From Anaerolineales bacterium UBA7227 (GTDB lineage: Bacteria > Chloroflexota > Anaerolineae > Anaerolineales > Villigracilaceae), in assembly GCA_002473085.1 (NCBI GenBank), contig DKTP01000002.1, positions 3,413-39,427 on the forward strand: 36,015 nt of DNA. Reading direction: 5' to 3'. Within the stretch, counting starts at the first letter, position 1. Every line of letters starts with the position of its first letter. Below are positions 7,824 to 14,994 of this stretch, one piece after another. The notes under the pieces were generated by a model. It did no database searches and was not told where the DNA came from. It saw only the letters and a list, made by a program, of their open reading frames with translations. Position numbers and translations under genes: made by a program.

Positions 7824-7846
7824 GCATGGAAAAAGAAACCGTCTGG

Positions 7847-7852
7847 TACAAT
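7847..7852 (+). promoter_or_regulatory. -10 box for the flippase-like gene
   Basis: TACAAT is placed seven bases before the ATG at 7860. There is no ribosome binding site in the gap, so the transcript is likely leaderless. Confidence 0.55.
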
Positions 7853-7859
7853 CGCCGGC

Positions 7860-8870
7860 ATGAAACGCTGGCAATTCTGGCTGGGGCTGGTCATCAGCCT
7901 CGTTTTTGTGTACTGGGCCGTCCACGGCCTGGAGTGGGACTCTTTTTGGATCGCGGTCAAGTCGGCGCGATATTGGTGGCTGATCCCCGGCGTGGCCATC
8001 TATCTCGTGGGACTTTGGGCGCGGGCGTGGCGCTGGCATTACCTGCTGCGTCCGATTAAGCCCATCCCGACCAACAGGATGTTCCCCATCGTGTGTATCG
8101 GCTACATGGGCAATAATATTTATCCGTTCCGCGCGGGGGAGGTTTTGCGGGCGGTGATCCTGAAACGCAAGGAGGGCGTCCCCGTCTCCGCCTCGCTGGC
8201 GACCGTCATCGTGGAGCGCGTCTTCGACGGCGTGGTGATGCTGGCCTTCGTCTTCCTCAACCTGCCCGAACTGGCGCGCGTCAACAGCGACTCGGGCTTC
8301 ATCGGCGACATCCAATCGCTGGCGGTTTGGGGGTCGGCGGCTTTCCTCGGCGCGCTGGGAATCTTTTTGCTGGCGGCCATGTTCCCGCAAACGACGGCGC
8401 GCGTCGGGCTGTGGTTCATCGAACGTCTCACGCCGAAACGCCTGCACGAAAAAATCATCAGCGTGATGAATAAATTCCTGGATGGGCTGGCGTCGCTGCG
8501 CTCCCCCGCCAACGTGTTGATGGTCTTCGTCACGACGGTTGTCATCTGGCTTTTCGAGACGGGCAAATACTGGTTCGTCATGCACGCCTTCGACTTCAAC
8601 GTCTCGTTCTTCGCGCTGATGCTGATGAACGGCATCGTGACGCTCGCGACCACCCTCCCGTCCGCGCCGGGCTACGTCGGGACGTTCGACACGCCGGGCA
8701 TCGCCATCCTGCAAGCCTACGGCGTGGACAAGGCCATGGCCACCGGCTATACCCTCGTCCTCCACATCGCGCTCTGGCTCGCGCCGACCGTCCTGGGCGC
8801 GTACTTCATGATGCGCGAGGGCGTCCACTGGAACGAATCCATGCGCGAGGAACTGGGGGAGAACGGATAA
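7860..8870 (+). CDS. LPG-synthase-TM / UPF0104 family flippase-like membrane protein
   Basis: This 336-residue protein has about eight membrane segments and belongs to the lysylphosphatidylglycerol synthase transmembrane (LPG_synthase_TM) family. Visible marks are the LRPIKPIP loop, IGYMGNNIYPFRAGEVLRAVILKRKEGVPVS, the TVIVERVFDGVVML helix, and a later NGIVTLATTLPSAPGYVGTFD. These match the family's conserved GE(V/F)-R and PSxPGxxGxfe positions. Members are thought to move lipids or lipid-linked sugars across the membrane, sometimes with glycosyltransferases. A divergent GT39-like gene lies immediately upstream. The start at 7860 follows the TACAAT box. Its stop overlaps the next gene by one base (TAATG). 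The substrate is unknown. Confidence 0.85.
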   Translation: MKRWQFWLGLVISLVFVYWAVHGLEWDSFWIAVKSARYWWLIPGVAIYLVGLWARAWRWHYLLRPIKPIPTNRMFPIVCIGYMGNNIYPFRAGEVLRAVILKRKEGVPVSASLATVIVERVFDGVVMLAFVFLNLPELARVNSDSGFIGDIQSLAVWGSAAFLGALGIFLLAAMFPQTTARVGLWFIERLTPKRLHEKIISVMNKFLDGLASLRSPANVLMVFVTTVVIWLFETGKYWFVMHAFDFNVSFFALMLMNGIVTLATTLPSAPGYVGTFDTPGIAILQAYGVDKAMATGYTLVLHIALWLAPTVLGAYFMMREGVHWNESMREELGENG

Positions 8871-9502
8871 TGCCCACCATCGAACAAGCCCGCGCCTGGT
8901 ACGCGGACGCCGATCCCGTCCACGATTTCGACCACGTCCTGCGCGTCTATCGGATGGCGGAACGGCTGGCCGAAGCCGAGGGCGCGGACCTGGACATCGT
9001 CCGCGCTGCGGCGCTGCTGCACGACGCGGAGGGCGCGACGCCCGGACACGCCTCCCGCGCGGACCACCATCACGCCTCGGCGGAATTCGCCGCGCAAGTC
9101 CTCGCCTCCGAGGGCTGGGAGGCGGGACGCATCGCGGCCGTCCGGCATTGCATCCGCGCCCACCGCTACCGCGGCGACGAGAAACCCGAAACGCTTGAAG
9201 CGAAGGTCCTCTTCGACGCCGACAAACTCGACGTGCTGGGAGCCATCGGCGCGGCGCGCGCCATCGGTTACGCGTCCCTGGCGGGGACGCCGTGGTACGC
9301 GGAGCCGTCCCGTCAATTTTTGGAAAGCGGACGCGAGGTCGAAGGCGAGCCGCACAGCGCCTATCACGAGCATCTCTTCAAACTGCGGAAAGTCCGCGAG
9401 CGCATGTTCACGTCCACGGCGCGCGCCATCGCGGAGGAGCGGTTAAAATATCTCGACGAATTCTTCGAGCGTTTGATTGACGAATGGAACGGAAAGAAAT
9501 AA
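8870..9502 (+). CDS. HD domain phosphohydrolase
   Basis: This 210-residue soluble protein carries the HD metal-binding signature: HDFDH near residues 18-22, ALLHDAEG (HD pair) near residues 48-55, DHHHAS, then HCIRAHRY and FDADKLDVLGAIG. That order is typical of the small YpgQ/YedJ group of nucleotide or phosphate-ester hydrolases. The substrate cannot be read from sequence. It is translationally coupled to the flippase-like gene (TAATG overlap), so the two form an operon. The DUF3800 gene that follows 16 bases later is compositionally different and may be a later arrival. Confidence 0.88.
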   Translation: MPTIEQARAWYADADPVHDFDHVLRVYRMAERLAEAEGADLDIVRAAALLHDAEGATPGHASRADHHHASAEFAAQVLASEGWEAGRIAAVRHCIRAHRYRGDEKPETLEAKVLFDADKLDVLGAIGAARAIGYASLAGTPWYAEPSRQFLESGREVEGEPHSAYHEHLFKLRKVRERMFTSTARAIAEERLKYLDEFFERLIDEWNGKK

Positions 9503-9517
9503 CGTGAGCGCATCGGA

Positions 9518-10108
9518 ATGACGTCATATATCTATGTGGATTGGTCGGGGGATCCTGGCTTTCGTTTTCGACGCGGCTCATCGGATCTTCTGTTGGTTGC
9601 CGCGGTATCGTCTCGCGACCGCGAAATTGACGTTTCCCCATTGCGACAGCAACTGCATCTTTCCAATTCTTTTGAATTCCATTATGTCAAAACCGCCGAC
9701 GATATCCGTAGAAAATTTCGACATTACATAACGGCGGAACTCGATTTTCCTTTGGCCATCGTATTACGAATTGACAAACGCCGCATTCCGCAGGAATTTC
9801 GCAAGATGAGCGGCGAGCAAATTCTCGCGAATTTCATCGCACAGACCATCCAGGTTATTCCTGCTTCCCTCCTTGACAATTCCATTTTGCTCTATGACGG
9901 AAAAAAAGAACAACGGTCATTCAGAAACGTGCTACGCAGAACACTGTCAATGACATTAAAATCCGCCGCATACCTCAGCGAAGTCAAGGCGACGCCTGCG
10001 TCAAAGAACGACGGTTTACAGACTGCCGATATGTTGGCTGGCCTGGCTCGGACAGGGAATCAATTAACACCATCGAAGAAAGTCAAGATCGTTGATTATC
10101 CGCCTTAA
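9518..10108 (+). CDS. DUF3800 family protein
   Basis: This 196-residue protein has the N-terminal YVDWSGDPGF motif (acidic residues of an RNase-H-like core), a central FHYVKT, ILLYDGKKEQ (second acidic strand) and the C-terminal LQTADMLAGLA signature. These are the marks of DUF3800, a family often found on mobile or defence-associated DNA; enzymatic activity is unproven. The base composition is visibly more AT-rich than all neighbours, with ATT, TTT and AAA codons frequent, which suggests horizontal acquisition. It starts 16 bases after the HD gene. A structured palindrome follows its stop codon. No partner gene of a defence system is visible next to it. Confidence 0.85.
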   Translation: MTSYIYVDWSGDPGFRFRRGSSDLLLVAAVSSRDREIDVSPLRQQLHLSNSFEFHYVKTADDIRRKFRHYITAELDFPLAIVLRIDKRRIPQEFRKMSGEQILANFIAQTIQVIPASLLDNSILLYDGKKEQRSFRNVLRRTLSMTLKSAAYLSEVKATPASKNDGLQTADMLAGLARTGNQLTPSKKVKIVDYPP

Positions 10109-10115
10109 AAACAAG

Positions 10116-10197
10116 TACCTGGCTAGTTGGGGATGCTTTTATGCAGGTTCTTGGCGCCTGCAACCCAACCCGCGCTTTCGCACGACTACGCCAGGTG
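10116..10197. other. Structured inverted repeat with three-way-junction potential
   Basis: An outer stem pairs ACCTGGC-TAGT (10117-10127) with ACTA-c-GCCAGGT (10185-10196), with one bulged C. Inside it, TGCAGG (10142-10147) pairs with CCTGCA (10157-10162), extended by TTGGG/CCCAA, and a second small hairpin GCG/CGC (10172-10181) follows. The element lies between the AT-rich DUF3800 gene and the arginase promoter. It has no run of T and is upstream of the TATAAT, so it is not an obvious terminator or leader riboswitch. It could be a REP-like or transposon-derived palindrome. Confidence 0.45.
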
Positions 10198-10205
10198 ACT
10201 GAATT

Positions 10206-10211
10206 TATAAT
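10206..10211 (+). promoter_or_regulatory. -10 box for the arginase gene
   Basis: TATAAT 47 bases before the ATG would start a leader of about 40 bases that includes a GGAG ribosome binding site (10249-10252). The -35 region is not recognisable. Confidence 0.5.
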
Positions 10212-10258
10212 ACACTGGTTCAGAATAACCGTCAATACGGAAACGATTGGAGAATCTT

Positions 10259-11167
10259 ATGCAAATAGACATTATCGGTATCCCCGTTGACCTCGGCGCG
10301 GACCGCCGCGGCGTGGACATGGGCCCCAGCGCCATCCGCTACGCCCAGTTGCAGCCGCGTCTCGAAAGCCTGGGATACGCGGTGGAAGACAAGGGCAACA
10401 TCGAAGTCCCGATCGCGGAGATGTGTTCGATCTCCGAGCCAAAGTTGAAATACATTGACTGCATCGTGCCGATGGGACGCCGCGTGGCCGGCGCGGTCGC
10501 CGTCTGTATGCAGGCGGGACACTTCCCCCTCGTCCTCGGCGGCGACCACAGCCTGGCGTACGCCTCCATTCGCGGCGCGGCCAAATTCAAAAAACTCGGC
10601 GTCATCTGGGTGGACGCGCACGCCGACTTCAACACCGCCGAGACCACGCCCTCGGGCAACATCCACGGGATGCCGCTCGCCGCCCTCGCGGGCCTCGGCG
10701 ACCGGCGCCTCGTCCAGCTCTGGGACGAGGCGGTTCCCGTCGTGGACCCGAAGCGGATCGCGGTCATCGGGGCGCGCGACCTCGACCCCGGCGAAAAAGC
10801 CAACCTGCGCGCGGCCGGCGTGATGGTGCAAGGCATGGAGCAGCTCGACCGCTTCGGCATGTATCAGTGCGTCATGAAAGCCATTGACCGCGTGAGCCAG
10901 GACACGGACGGGATCTATCTCTCCTTCGACATGGACGCGCTCGACCCGCGCCACGCGCCCGGGGTGGGGACGCCCGTGGCCGCGGGGTTGACGCAGCGCG
11001 AGGGCCACCTCGTCTGCGAACTGATCGCGGAGACGGGCAAACTCGTCGGCATGGACCTCGTCGAAGTGAATCCCATCCTCGACGTGCAAAACCGCACCGC
11101 CGACCTCGCGGTGGAGTTCATCCTCTCCGCCCTCGGTTACCGCGTGTGGAACGGCGACGACGAATAA
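10259..11167 (+). CDS. rocF: Arginase (ureohydrolase family)
   Basis: This 302-residue enzyme is predicted to hydrolyse L-arginine to ornithine and urea using a binuclear manganese site. Metal-ligand motifs are GGDHS (about residues 99-103), DAHADFN (about 122-128) and SFDMDALDP (about 220-228). The EVNP motif (EVNPILD) near the C-terminus is also typical of arginases. The N-terminus IIGIPVDLGADRRGVDMGPSAIR is the classical arginase rather than agmatinase start. The start at 10259 is set by the GGAG six bases upstream of it; an in-frame ATG lies 12 bases earlier. The gene is alone on the plus strand and is followed by a large palindrome. Arginine is the most likely substrate, but other guanidino compounds cannot be excluded. 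Confidence 0.93.
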   Translation: MQIDIIGIPVDLGADRRGVDMGPSAIRYAQLQPRLESLGYAVEDKGNIEVPIAEMCSISEPKLKYIDCIVPMGRRVAGAVAVCMQAGHFPLVLGGDHSLAYASIRGAAKFKKLGVIWVDAHADFNTAETTPSGNIHGMPLAALAGLGDRRLVQLWDEAVPVVDPKRIAVIGARDLDPGEKANLRAAGVMVQGMEQLDRFGMYQCVMKAIDRVSQDTDGIYLSFDMDALDPRHAPGVGTPVAAGLTQREGHLVCELIAETGKLVGMDLVEVNPILDVQNRTADLAVEFILSALGYRVWNGDDE

Positions 11168-11196
11168 AAAAGACAGCCGCTTTAAAGCGGCTGTCT
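11168..11196 (-). terminator. Palindromic terminator between arginase and the class V PLP enzyme
   Basis: A perfect palindrome with 13-base arms (11171-11183 and 11184-11196, arm AGACAGCCGCTTT) is followed on the minus strand by a run of T (opposite 11165-11170). It therefore terminates the minus-strand gene. It lies three bases after the arginase stop and may also act for that gene. The arm core GACAGCCG reappears in the terminator at 15892. Confidence 0.75.
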
Positions 11197-11214
11197 CATT
11201 GAACGCCGGTCCCG

Positions 11215-12618
11215 CTACTGCAACAACCCTTCCGCAAATTTCAAAAACATCCGCACATCCTGGAAATTGCTGACCATCCCGACCGAGATCCGCACCGCGC
11301 CGCTGGACTTGCCGTCAATGCAGAGACGGAAATCGTCCACGCTCAGGCGCTCTTCGTGACCCGGCTGGGTGAAGCAGACGTCCAGCTCGACGCGCGAGAT
11401 GTTCAGCGCCACCTCGCCCGCGCCGGGGTTGCAGAAACACCCCGTCCGCAGGGAGATGTTGACTTTGTTGGCCTCGCTCTCGATGAAGCGATGGTCAATC
11501 GGATTCCCGTCCTTATCGAAAAAGTTGACGGTCACCGAGCCGCCTCGCCCCTCGGGGACGGCGGGTCCGTAAATGCGGACGAGGGGCGCGCCCGTCGAGT
11601 GTTTCATCGCCGCCAGGTTTTCGAGCAGCCAGCCGGTCAACATGCGGACGCGTTCGTGGATCAGTTCGTAGCCGATGGACTCGATGTGCTTGAGACCGAT
11701 CTCCACCGCGGGGATGTTGAGGTAGTCGAGCGTGCCGTCCTCGAACGCGGCGGGACCGTCGGCAAGGTAGTATTTGCCTCCCTGCACCGAGGCGACGGTG
11801 ATCGTCCCGCCCGCGAACCAGGGACGGCGCAACTTACGGAGCGCCTCTTTGCGGGCGATGAGCGCTCCGATGCCCGTCGGGTAGCCGAACATCTTGTAGA
11901 ACGAGACCGGCACAAAGTCGGGGTGGACCGCGGAGAGGTCGAGCGGGTTGGTCGGGACGAAGGCGGCCGCGTCGAGCAGCACGTCCCAGCCGTGGAAGCG
12001 GGCGCGCGCGATCCAGTCGAGGGGATGCTGGACGCCCGAGAAGTTGGATTGCGCCGGGAACGCGAAAAGATTGAACCCGCCCTCTTTGGGCCGCGCCAGT
12101 TCGCGGTCGAGTTGCGAAGCGTCGACGCGCATGTCGGGCAGGGCGACGGGAATGTACGTCACCTCGGCGCCGCGGGCGTGGGCAAATTCCCGAATCCCGT
12201 TGACCGAGTTGTGATTGTCGAACGTGAGCAGGTAGCGCGAGTTGGAGTCGAAGGGATAGGACTCGCCGACGATCTTGAGCGCGCCGCTGGCGTTGGCGGT
12301 GAAGACCGCCGTGTACTCGTCCGGGTCGGCGCGAAAGAAACGCAGGATGTATTCGCGGGTATGCTCCACGAGTTCAGTGGAGGCTTGCGAGGTGGGATTG
12401 GTGGAATGCGGGTTGCCGAAGACGTGTTCGCTGAGCAGGCGATGATGACGGAGAATCTGCGACTCGGCGTAGAGACCGCCGCCGGTGTAATCGAGATACA
12501 CCTGGGAGTTCACGTCGAGGCGCGCGTACTCGCTGAGGCGGAGACGGTCGAGCGCGTCGGTAGTGGGATAGGCGGGAAAGGCTTTGAGAAATGCAACGAG
12601 GTCGAGGTCTTGGGACAT
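11215..12618 (-). CDS. MOCOS-like class V aminotransferase / cysteine desulfurase-type PLP enzyme
   Basis: This 467-residue PLP enzyme (fold type I, class V) resembles the N-terminal domain of molybdenum cofactor sulfurase. Marks are YLDYTGGGLYAESQ near the N-terminus, NPHSTNPTS, FTANASGALKIVGE, the phosphate-binding LTFDNHNSVNGIREF, and SFYKMFGYPTGIGALI, in which the Lys should hold PLP. The Cys-containing RTGCFCNPGAGE corresponds to the sulfur-accepting region of MOCOS. The start at 12618 (MSQDLDLV) has an AGGAG site eight bases upstream; longer frames lack one. It could sulfurate a molybdenum cofactor or mobilise sulfur or selenium. No molybdoenzyme gene is present in the window. Confidence 0.85.
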   Translation of the reverse strand: MSQDLDLVAFLKAFPAYPTTDALDRLRLSEYARLDVNSQVYLDYTGGGLYAESQILRHHRLLSEHVFGNPHSTNPTSQASTELVEHTREYILRFFRADPDEYTAVFTANASGALKIVGESYPFDSNSRYLLTFDNHNSVNGIREFAHARGAEVTYIPVALPDMRVDASQLDRELARPKEGGFNLFAFPAQSNFSGVQHPLDWIARARFHGWDVLLDAAAFVPTNPLDLSAVHPDFVPVSFYKMFGYPTGIGALIARKEALRKLRRPWFAGGTITVASVQGGKYYLADGPAAFEDGTLDYLNIPAVEIGLKHIESIGYELIHERVRMLTGWLLENLAAMKHSTGAPLVRIYGPAVPEGRGGSVTVNFFDKDGNPIDHRFIESEANKVNISLRTGCFCNPGAGEVALNISRVELDVCFTQPGHEERLSVDDFRLCIDGKSSGAVRISVGMVSNFQDVRMFLKFAEGLLQ

Positions 12619-12696
12619 GGCAAAACTCCTGCGTCCATTTAACCACAGTCTCCCGCGCTTGCGAAGGAGTCCTTCCTCGGAAATTACGTCAAGATT

Positions 12697-12750
12697 TACC
12701 GCGAAGGCCGCAAAGAAATGCAATGAAACTTCGCGTTCCCGGCGGTTCAA
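12697..12750. repeat. Degenerate palindromic dispersed repeat
   Basis: An imperfect inverted repeat has ACCGCGAAGGCCGC on the left and TTCGCGTTCCCGGCGGT on the right, around a short AT-richer centre. It resembles the ACCGCGAAGG...CCTTCGCGGT palindromes scattered through many environmental genomes. It fills most of the spacer between the NUDIX stop and the PLP-enzyme start. No gene is seen in this spacer. Confidence 0.5.
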
Positions 12751-12772
12751 TGGATTTGGCGATGGGGAATTT

Positions 12773-13213
12773 TCAGCCTTCTGTGAAAGTCAACGCCTCG
12801 GCAGGCCAGTTATCGGGATGGGATTTTTGGACCAGCGCGGCCACCGACTTCGGCAGGACGTTTTGGACGGTTGCCTGCTCGAGCGGCATCCAGACCGGTT
12901 CGTACGTCCCCCGCGCGGGATCCAAGTCGGGCGCGTACTCCTCGCCCGCGCCGCTTCCGAACTCTCCGCCCGTCTGCTCGACGAGGAAGAAGAACTGCGG
13001 GTCGCCGCGAAACCAGACCTTCGCCGCCAGCCGGACGACGCGCACTTCGACTCCCAACTCCTCCCGCGTCTCGCGGACGGCGCCCTGTTCGGGAGTCTCG
13101 TCCGCGTCCAGGCCGCCGCCGGGGAAGGTGAAATAATGCATCCCCGCGCGGTGGCGCTCCAGGAGCGCGAGGGAGTTGTTCTGGATGAGGATGGCGGCGG
13201 CGCGGGTTCGCAT
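12773..13213 (-). CDS. NUDIX hydrolase
   Basis: This 146-residue protein has a complete Nudix box GX5EX7REUXEEXGU, beginning GGGLDADETPEQGAVRETRE and continuing ELGVE, at about residues 31-55. The family cleaves nucleoside diphosphates linked to another moiety and often cleans up oxidised nucleotides. The N-terminus MRTRAAAILIQNNSLALLERH is a typical first strand. The gene starts directly after the stop of the methyltransferase gene with no gap, so the pair is an operon. The substrate is not predictable. Confidence 0.9.
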   Translation of the reverse strand: MRTRAAAILIQNNSLALLERHRAGMHYFTFPGGGLDADETPEQGAVRETREELGVEVRVVRLAAKVWFRGDPQFFFLVEQTGGEFGSGAGEEYAPDLDPARGTYEPVWMPLEQATVQNVLPKSVAALVQKSHPDNWPAEALTFTEG

Positions 13214-13765
13214 TTATTTTTCCACGATGACCCAGGCGGTGTGATCCTCGGCTTCGAGGCGCGTCCGCGCTTCAGGAGGCAGCAGCGCGGCAATCTGCGG
13301 CGGCGACAGGAAATGACTGCGCATCAGCGCGAGCTTCTCCCCCACCGCGATCAACTTGACCGCGAAGGTCCGCAGGTCGGGCTCTTCGATGACGAGCCGT
13401 CCGCCGGGTTTGAGGACGCGGAAAAGTTCGCGGACGGTCTCGCCCTGATGGACGACGTGGTGCAGCGCGTCCACCATGAGGACGCGGTCGAAGACGCCGT
13501 CCGCGAAGGGCAGGCGCTCCGTTTCGGCGGAGGAGGCGTCCAACCCCTTTTGCCGCGCCCGCGCCAGCATCCCGCGCGCGACGTCGGCCACGACGACCGA
13601 TCCCACGTGCGGACGAAGCGCCTCGGCCACGCGTCCCGTCCCGCCGCCGGCGTCGAGGAGAATCCCGGCGTGAGGCAGGCCGAGGACCTGGAGAGTTCGC
13701 TCCAGCCGCTTGAACGGGATGGCGCGGTCATAGATCGAAGCGATGAGGTTAAAATGTGAATTCAT
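13214..13765 (-). CDS. Class I SAM-dependent methyltransferase
   Basis: This 183-residue methyltransferase is of the ubiquinone/menaquinone-biosynthesis (UbiE-like) type 11 group. Motif I is ILLDAGGGTGRVAEAL (about residues 36-51). The acidic loop (SVVVADVARGML) follows, then the motif around LPFADGVFDRVLMVDALHHV (about 84-103) and the post-motif FRVLKPGGRLVIEEPD. It is shorter than true UbiE/MenG. The first residues MNSHFNLIASIYDRAIPF match the start of the group. It is directly followed by the NUDIX gene. The substrate is unknown. Confidence 0.88.
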   Translation of the reverse strand: MNSHFNLIASIYDRAIPFKRLERTLQVLGLPHAGILLDAGGGTGRVAEALRPHVGSVVVADVARGMLARARQKGLDASSAETERLPFADGVFDRVLMVDALHHVVHQGETVRELFRVLKPGGRLVIEEPDLRTFAVKLIAVGEKLALMRSHFLSPPQIAALLPPEARTRLEAEDHTAWVIVEK

Positions 13766-13803
13766 GGAAAATCGTCCGCGAGTGTTCTACAATTCTACCA
13801 AAT

Positions 13804-13834
13804 GAGGAGACCGCCTTTACAAGACGGCCTCCTC
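13804..13834 (-). terminator. Hairpin downstream of the epimerase gene
   Basis: GAGGAG (13804-13809) pairs with CTCCTC (13829-13834), and the stem continues inward as CCG/CGG and CTT/AAG with two mismatches. It lies in the spacer between the epimerase gene and the methyltransferase start and is probably a minus-strand terminator. The lack of a clear T run lowers confidence. Confidence 0.4.
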
Positions 13835-13840
13835 GCTCAA

Positions 13841-13910
13841 CTGCTCTCCGTTCCCTGCTCTCTGCTCTCTACTCTCTGCCCTCTGCTCTCTTCTCTCTAT
13901 TCTCTTCTCC
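13841..13910. repeat. Ten-unit heptamer tandem repeat
   Basis: Ten successive 7-base units are in exact phase with consensus CTGCTCT: CTGCTCT, CCGTTCC, CTGCTCT, CTGCTCT, CTACTCT, CTGCCCT, CTGCTCT, CTTCTCT, CTATTCT, CTTCTCC. The array lies between a hairpin (13804-13834) and the stop codon of the epimerase gene at 13917. It is the longest array in the window. Confidence 0.88.
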
Positions 13911-13916
13911 TTATCC

Positions 13917-14930
13917 CTACCTCCCATACCTCTTCCTGATCTCCGGCAGGAAATACTCCTCGAAGAATTTATCCGCGTCGTAATCGGGATTCCAGCCCCA
14001 GTCGGCGCGGGCGCGCGAGTCGTCCAAATCTTCGGGCCACGAGTCGACGATGCCCTGCCGGCGCGGGTTCGGCTCGAAGACGATTTCCGCGCCGGGGAAG
14101 GCCTTCACGGCGCGGTCGCGGAACTCGCCCGCGGTGAGGGCGAACGCGGCGATGTTGTAAACCTGCCGCGTCAACCGCTCGCGCGGCGCGTCCGTCAACA
14201 TCAGCAGGGACTTGATGGCGTCGGGCATCGCCATGAACGAGATCTTCGTGTCCTCGCGGACGAAACAGGCGTAAGGTTTGCCGTCCGCGGCGTGGTGGAG
14301 CATCTCGGGCCCGTAGTCGCTCGTCCCGCCGCTGGGGAGGGTGAAGGCCGAGATCAGCCCGGGGAAGCGGATCGCCCGAAAGTCCAGCATGACCGGGGGC
14401 GCGGGATCGAGGTGTTTCTGTCCATGGAAATGTCCGTAATACATCCCCAATTTTTCGCAATACAGTTTGTTACATCCATACATCGTGTGCGGGTTGTCGT
14501 GGTCTTCCTCCTTCACGCGTCCCGCCTTTTGCTTCTCTTCGAGATCGGCCATCCCGTAGGCGGCAATCGAACTGGGGAACAGGAACTTGACCGGCTTTTT
14601 ATATTTCTCGGATTTGTACGCGGCCAGCATCAGCAGCTGCATCGTCCCCTCGACGTTGATGCGGTGCGCCTCCTCGGTGGCCACCTCCGCCTTCGACGAA
14701 AGCGAGGCGGCCAGATGATAGATGATGTCGAAATCGTAATCGTAGAACTGCTTGACCCGATTGACGAGGTCGCCCTGCACATGTTCAGCGGAGAGGGCGT
14801 GGATGGAATCGGGGAGCGGAGCCAGGTCCGCGGTGACGATGCGATAGCCGCCGCGCGCCGCCAGTCCCTGCACCAGCGCCTGCCCGATCTCGCCGCACGC
14901 GCCGGTCACCAACACAGATTTCTCGGTCAT
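13917..14930 (-). CDS. NAD-dependent epimerase/dehydratase resembling L-threonine 3-dehydrogenase
   Basis: This 337-residue short-chain dehydrogenase of the extended class has the NAD-binding VLVTGACGEIGQALV (residues about 6-20). The YHLAAS loop, the SSIAAYG catalytic Ser region and the YGCNK (YxxxK) pair follow. Its C-terminal half matches SDR-type threonine dehydrogenases more than sugar epimerases: RFPGLISAFTLPSGGTSDYG, FMAMPDAIKSLL, YNIAAFALTAGEF and the tail GIVDSWPEDLDDSRARADWG. It would oxidise L-threonine to 2-amino-3-ketobutyrate. No kbl ligase is seen nearby. A generic NDP-sugar epimerase is the alternative. Confidence 0.85.
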   Translation of the reverse strand: MTEKSVLVTGACGEIGQALVQGLAARGGYRIVTADLAPLPDSIHALSAEHVQGDLVNRVKQFYDYDFDIIYHLAASLSSKAEVATEEAHRINVEGTMQLLMLAAYKSEKYKKPVKFLFPSSIAAYGMADLEEKQKAGRVKEEDHDNPHTMYGCNKLYCEKLGMYYGHFHGQKHLDPAPPVMLDFRAIRFPGLISAFTLPSGGTSDYGPEMLHHAADGKPYACFVREDTKISFMAMPDAIKSLLMLTDAPRERLTRQVYNIAAFALTAGEFRDRAVKAFPGAEIVFEPNPRRQGIVDSWPEDLDDSRARADWGWNPDYDADKFFEEYFLPEIRKRYGR

Positions 14931-14982
14931 GAGATTCTCCTGAGCGGTTCGTAACCGAATGGAATTTTATGCCGCGCTATTG

Positions 14983-14988
14983 TACAAT
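14983..14988 (+). promoter_or_regulatory. -10 box for the lipoprotein gene
   Basis: TACAAT is six bases before a GTG at 14995. There is no ribosome binding site, which indicates a leaderless GTG-initiated mRNA. Confidence 0.5.
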
Positions 14989-14994
14989 ATTCTC

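Noticed and set aside
10116..10197. Guanidine or arginine-type riboswitch controlling the arginase gene
   Set aside because: The structured segment lies upstream of the TATAAT box and would not be in the arginase leader; the consensus does not match.
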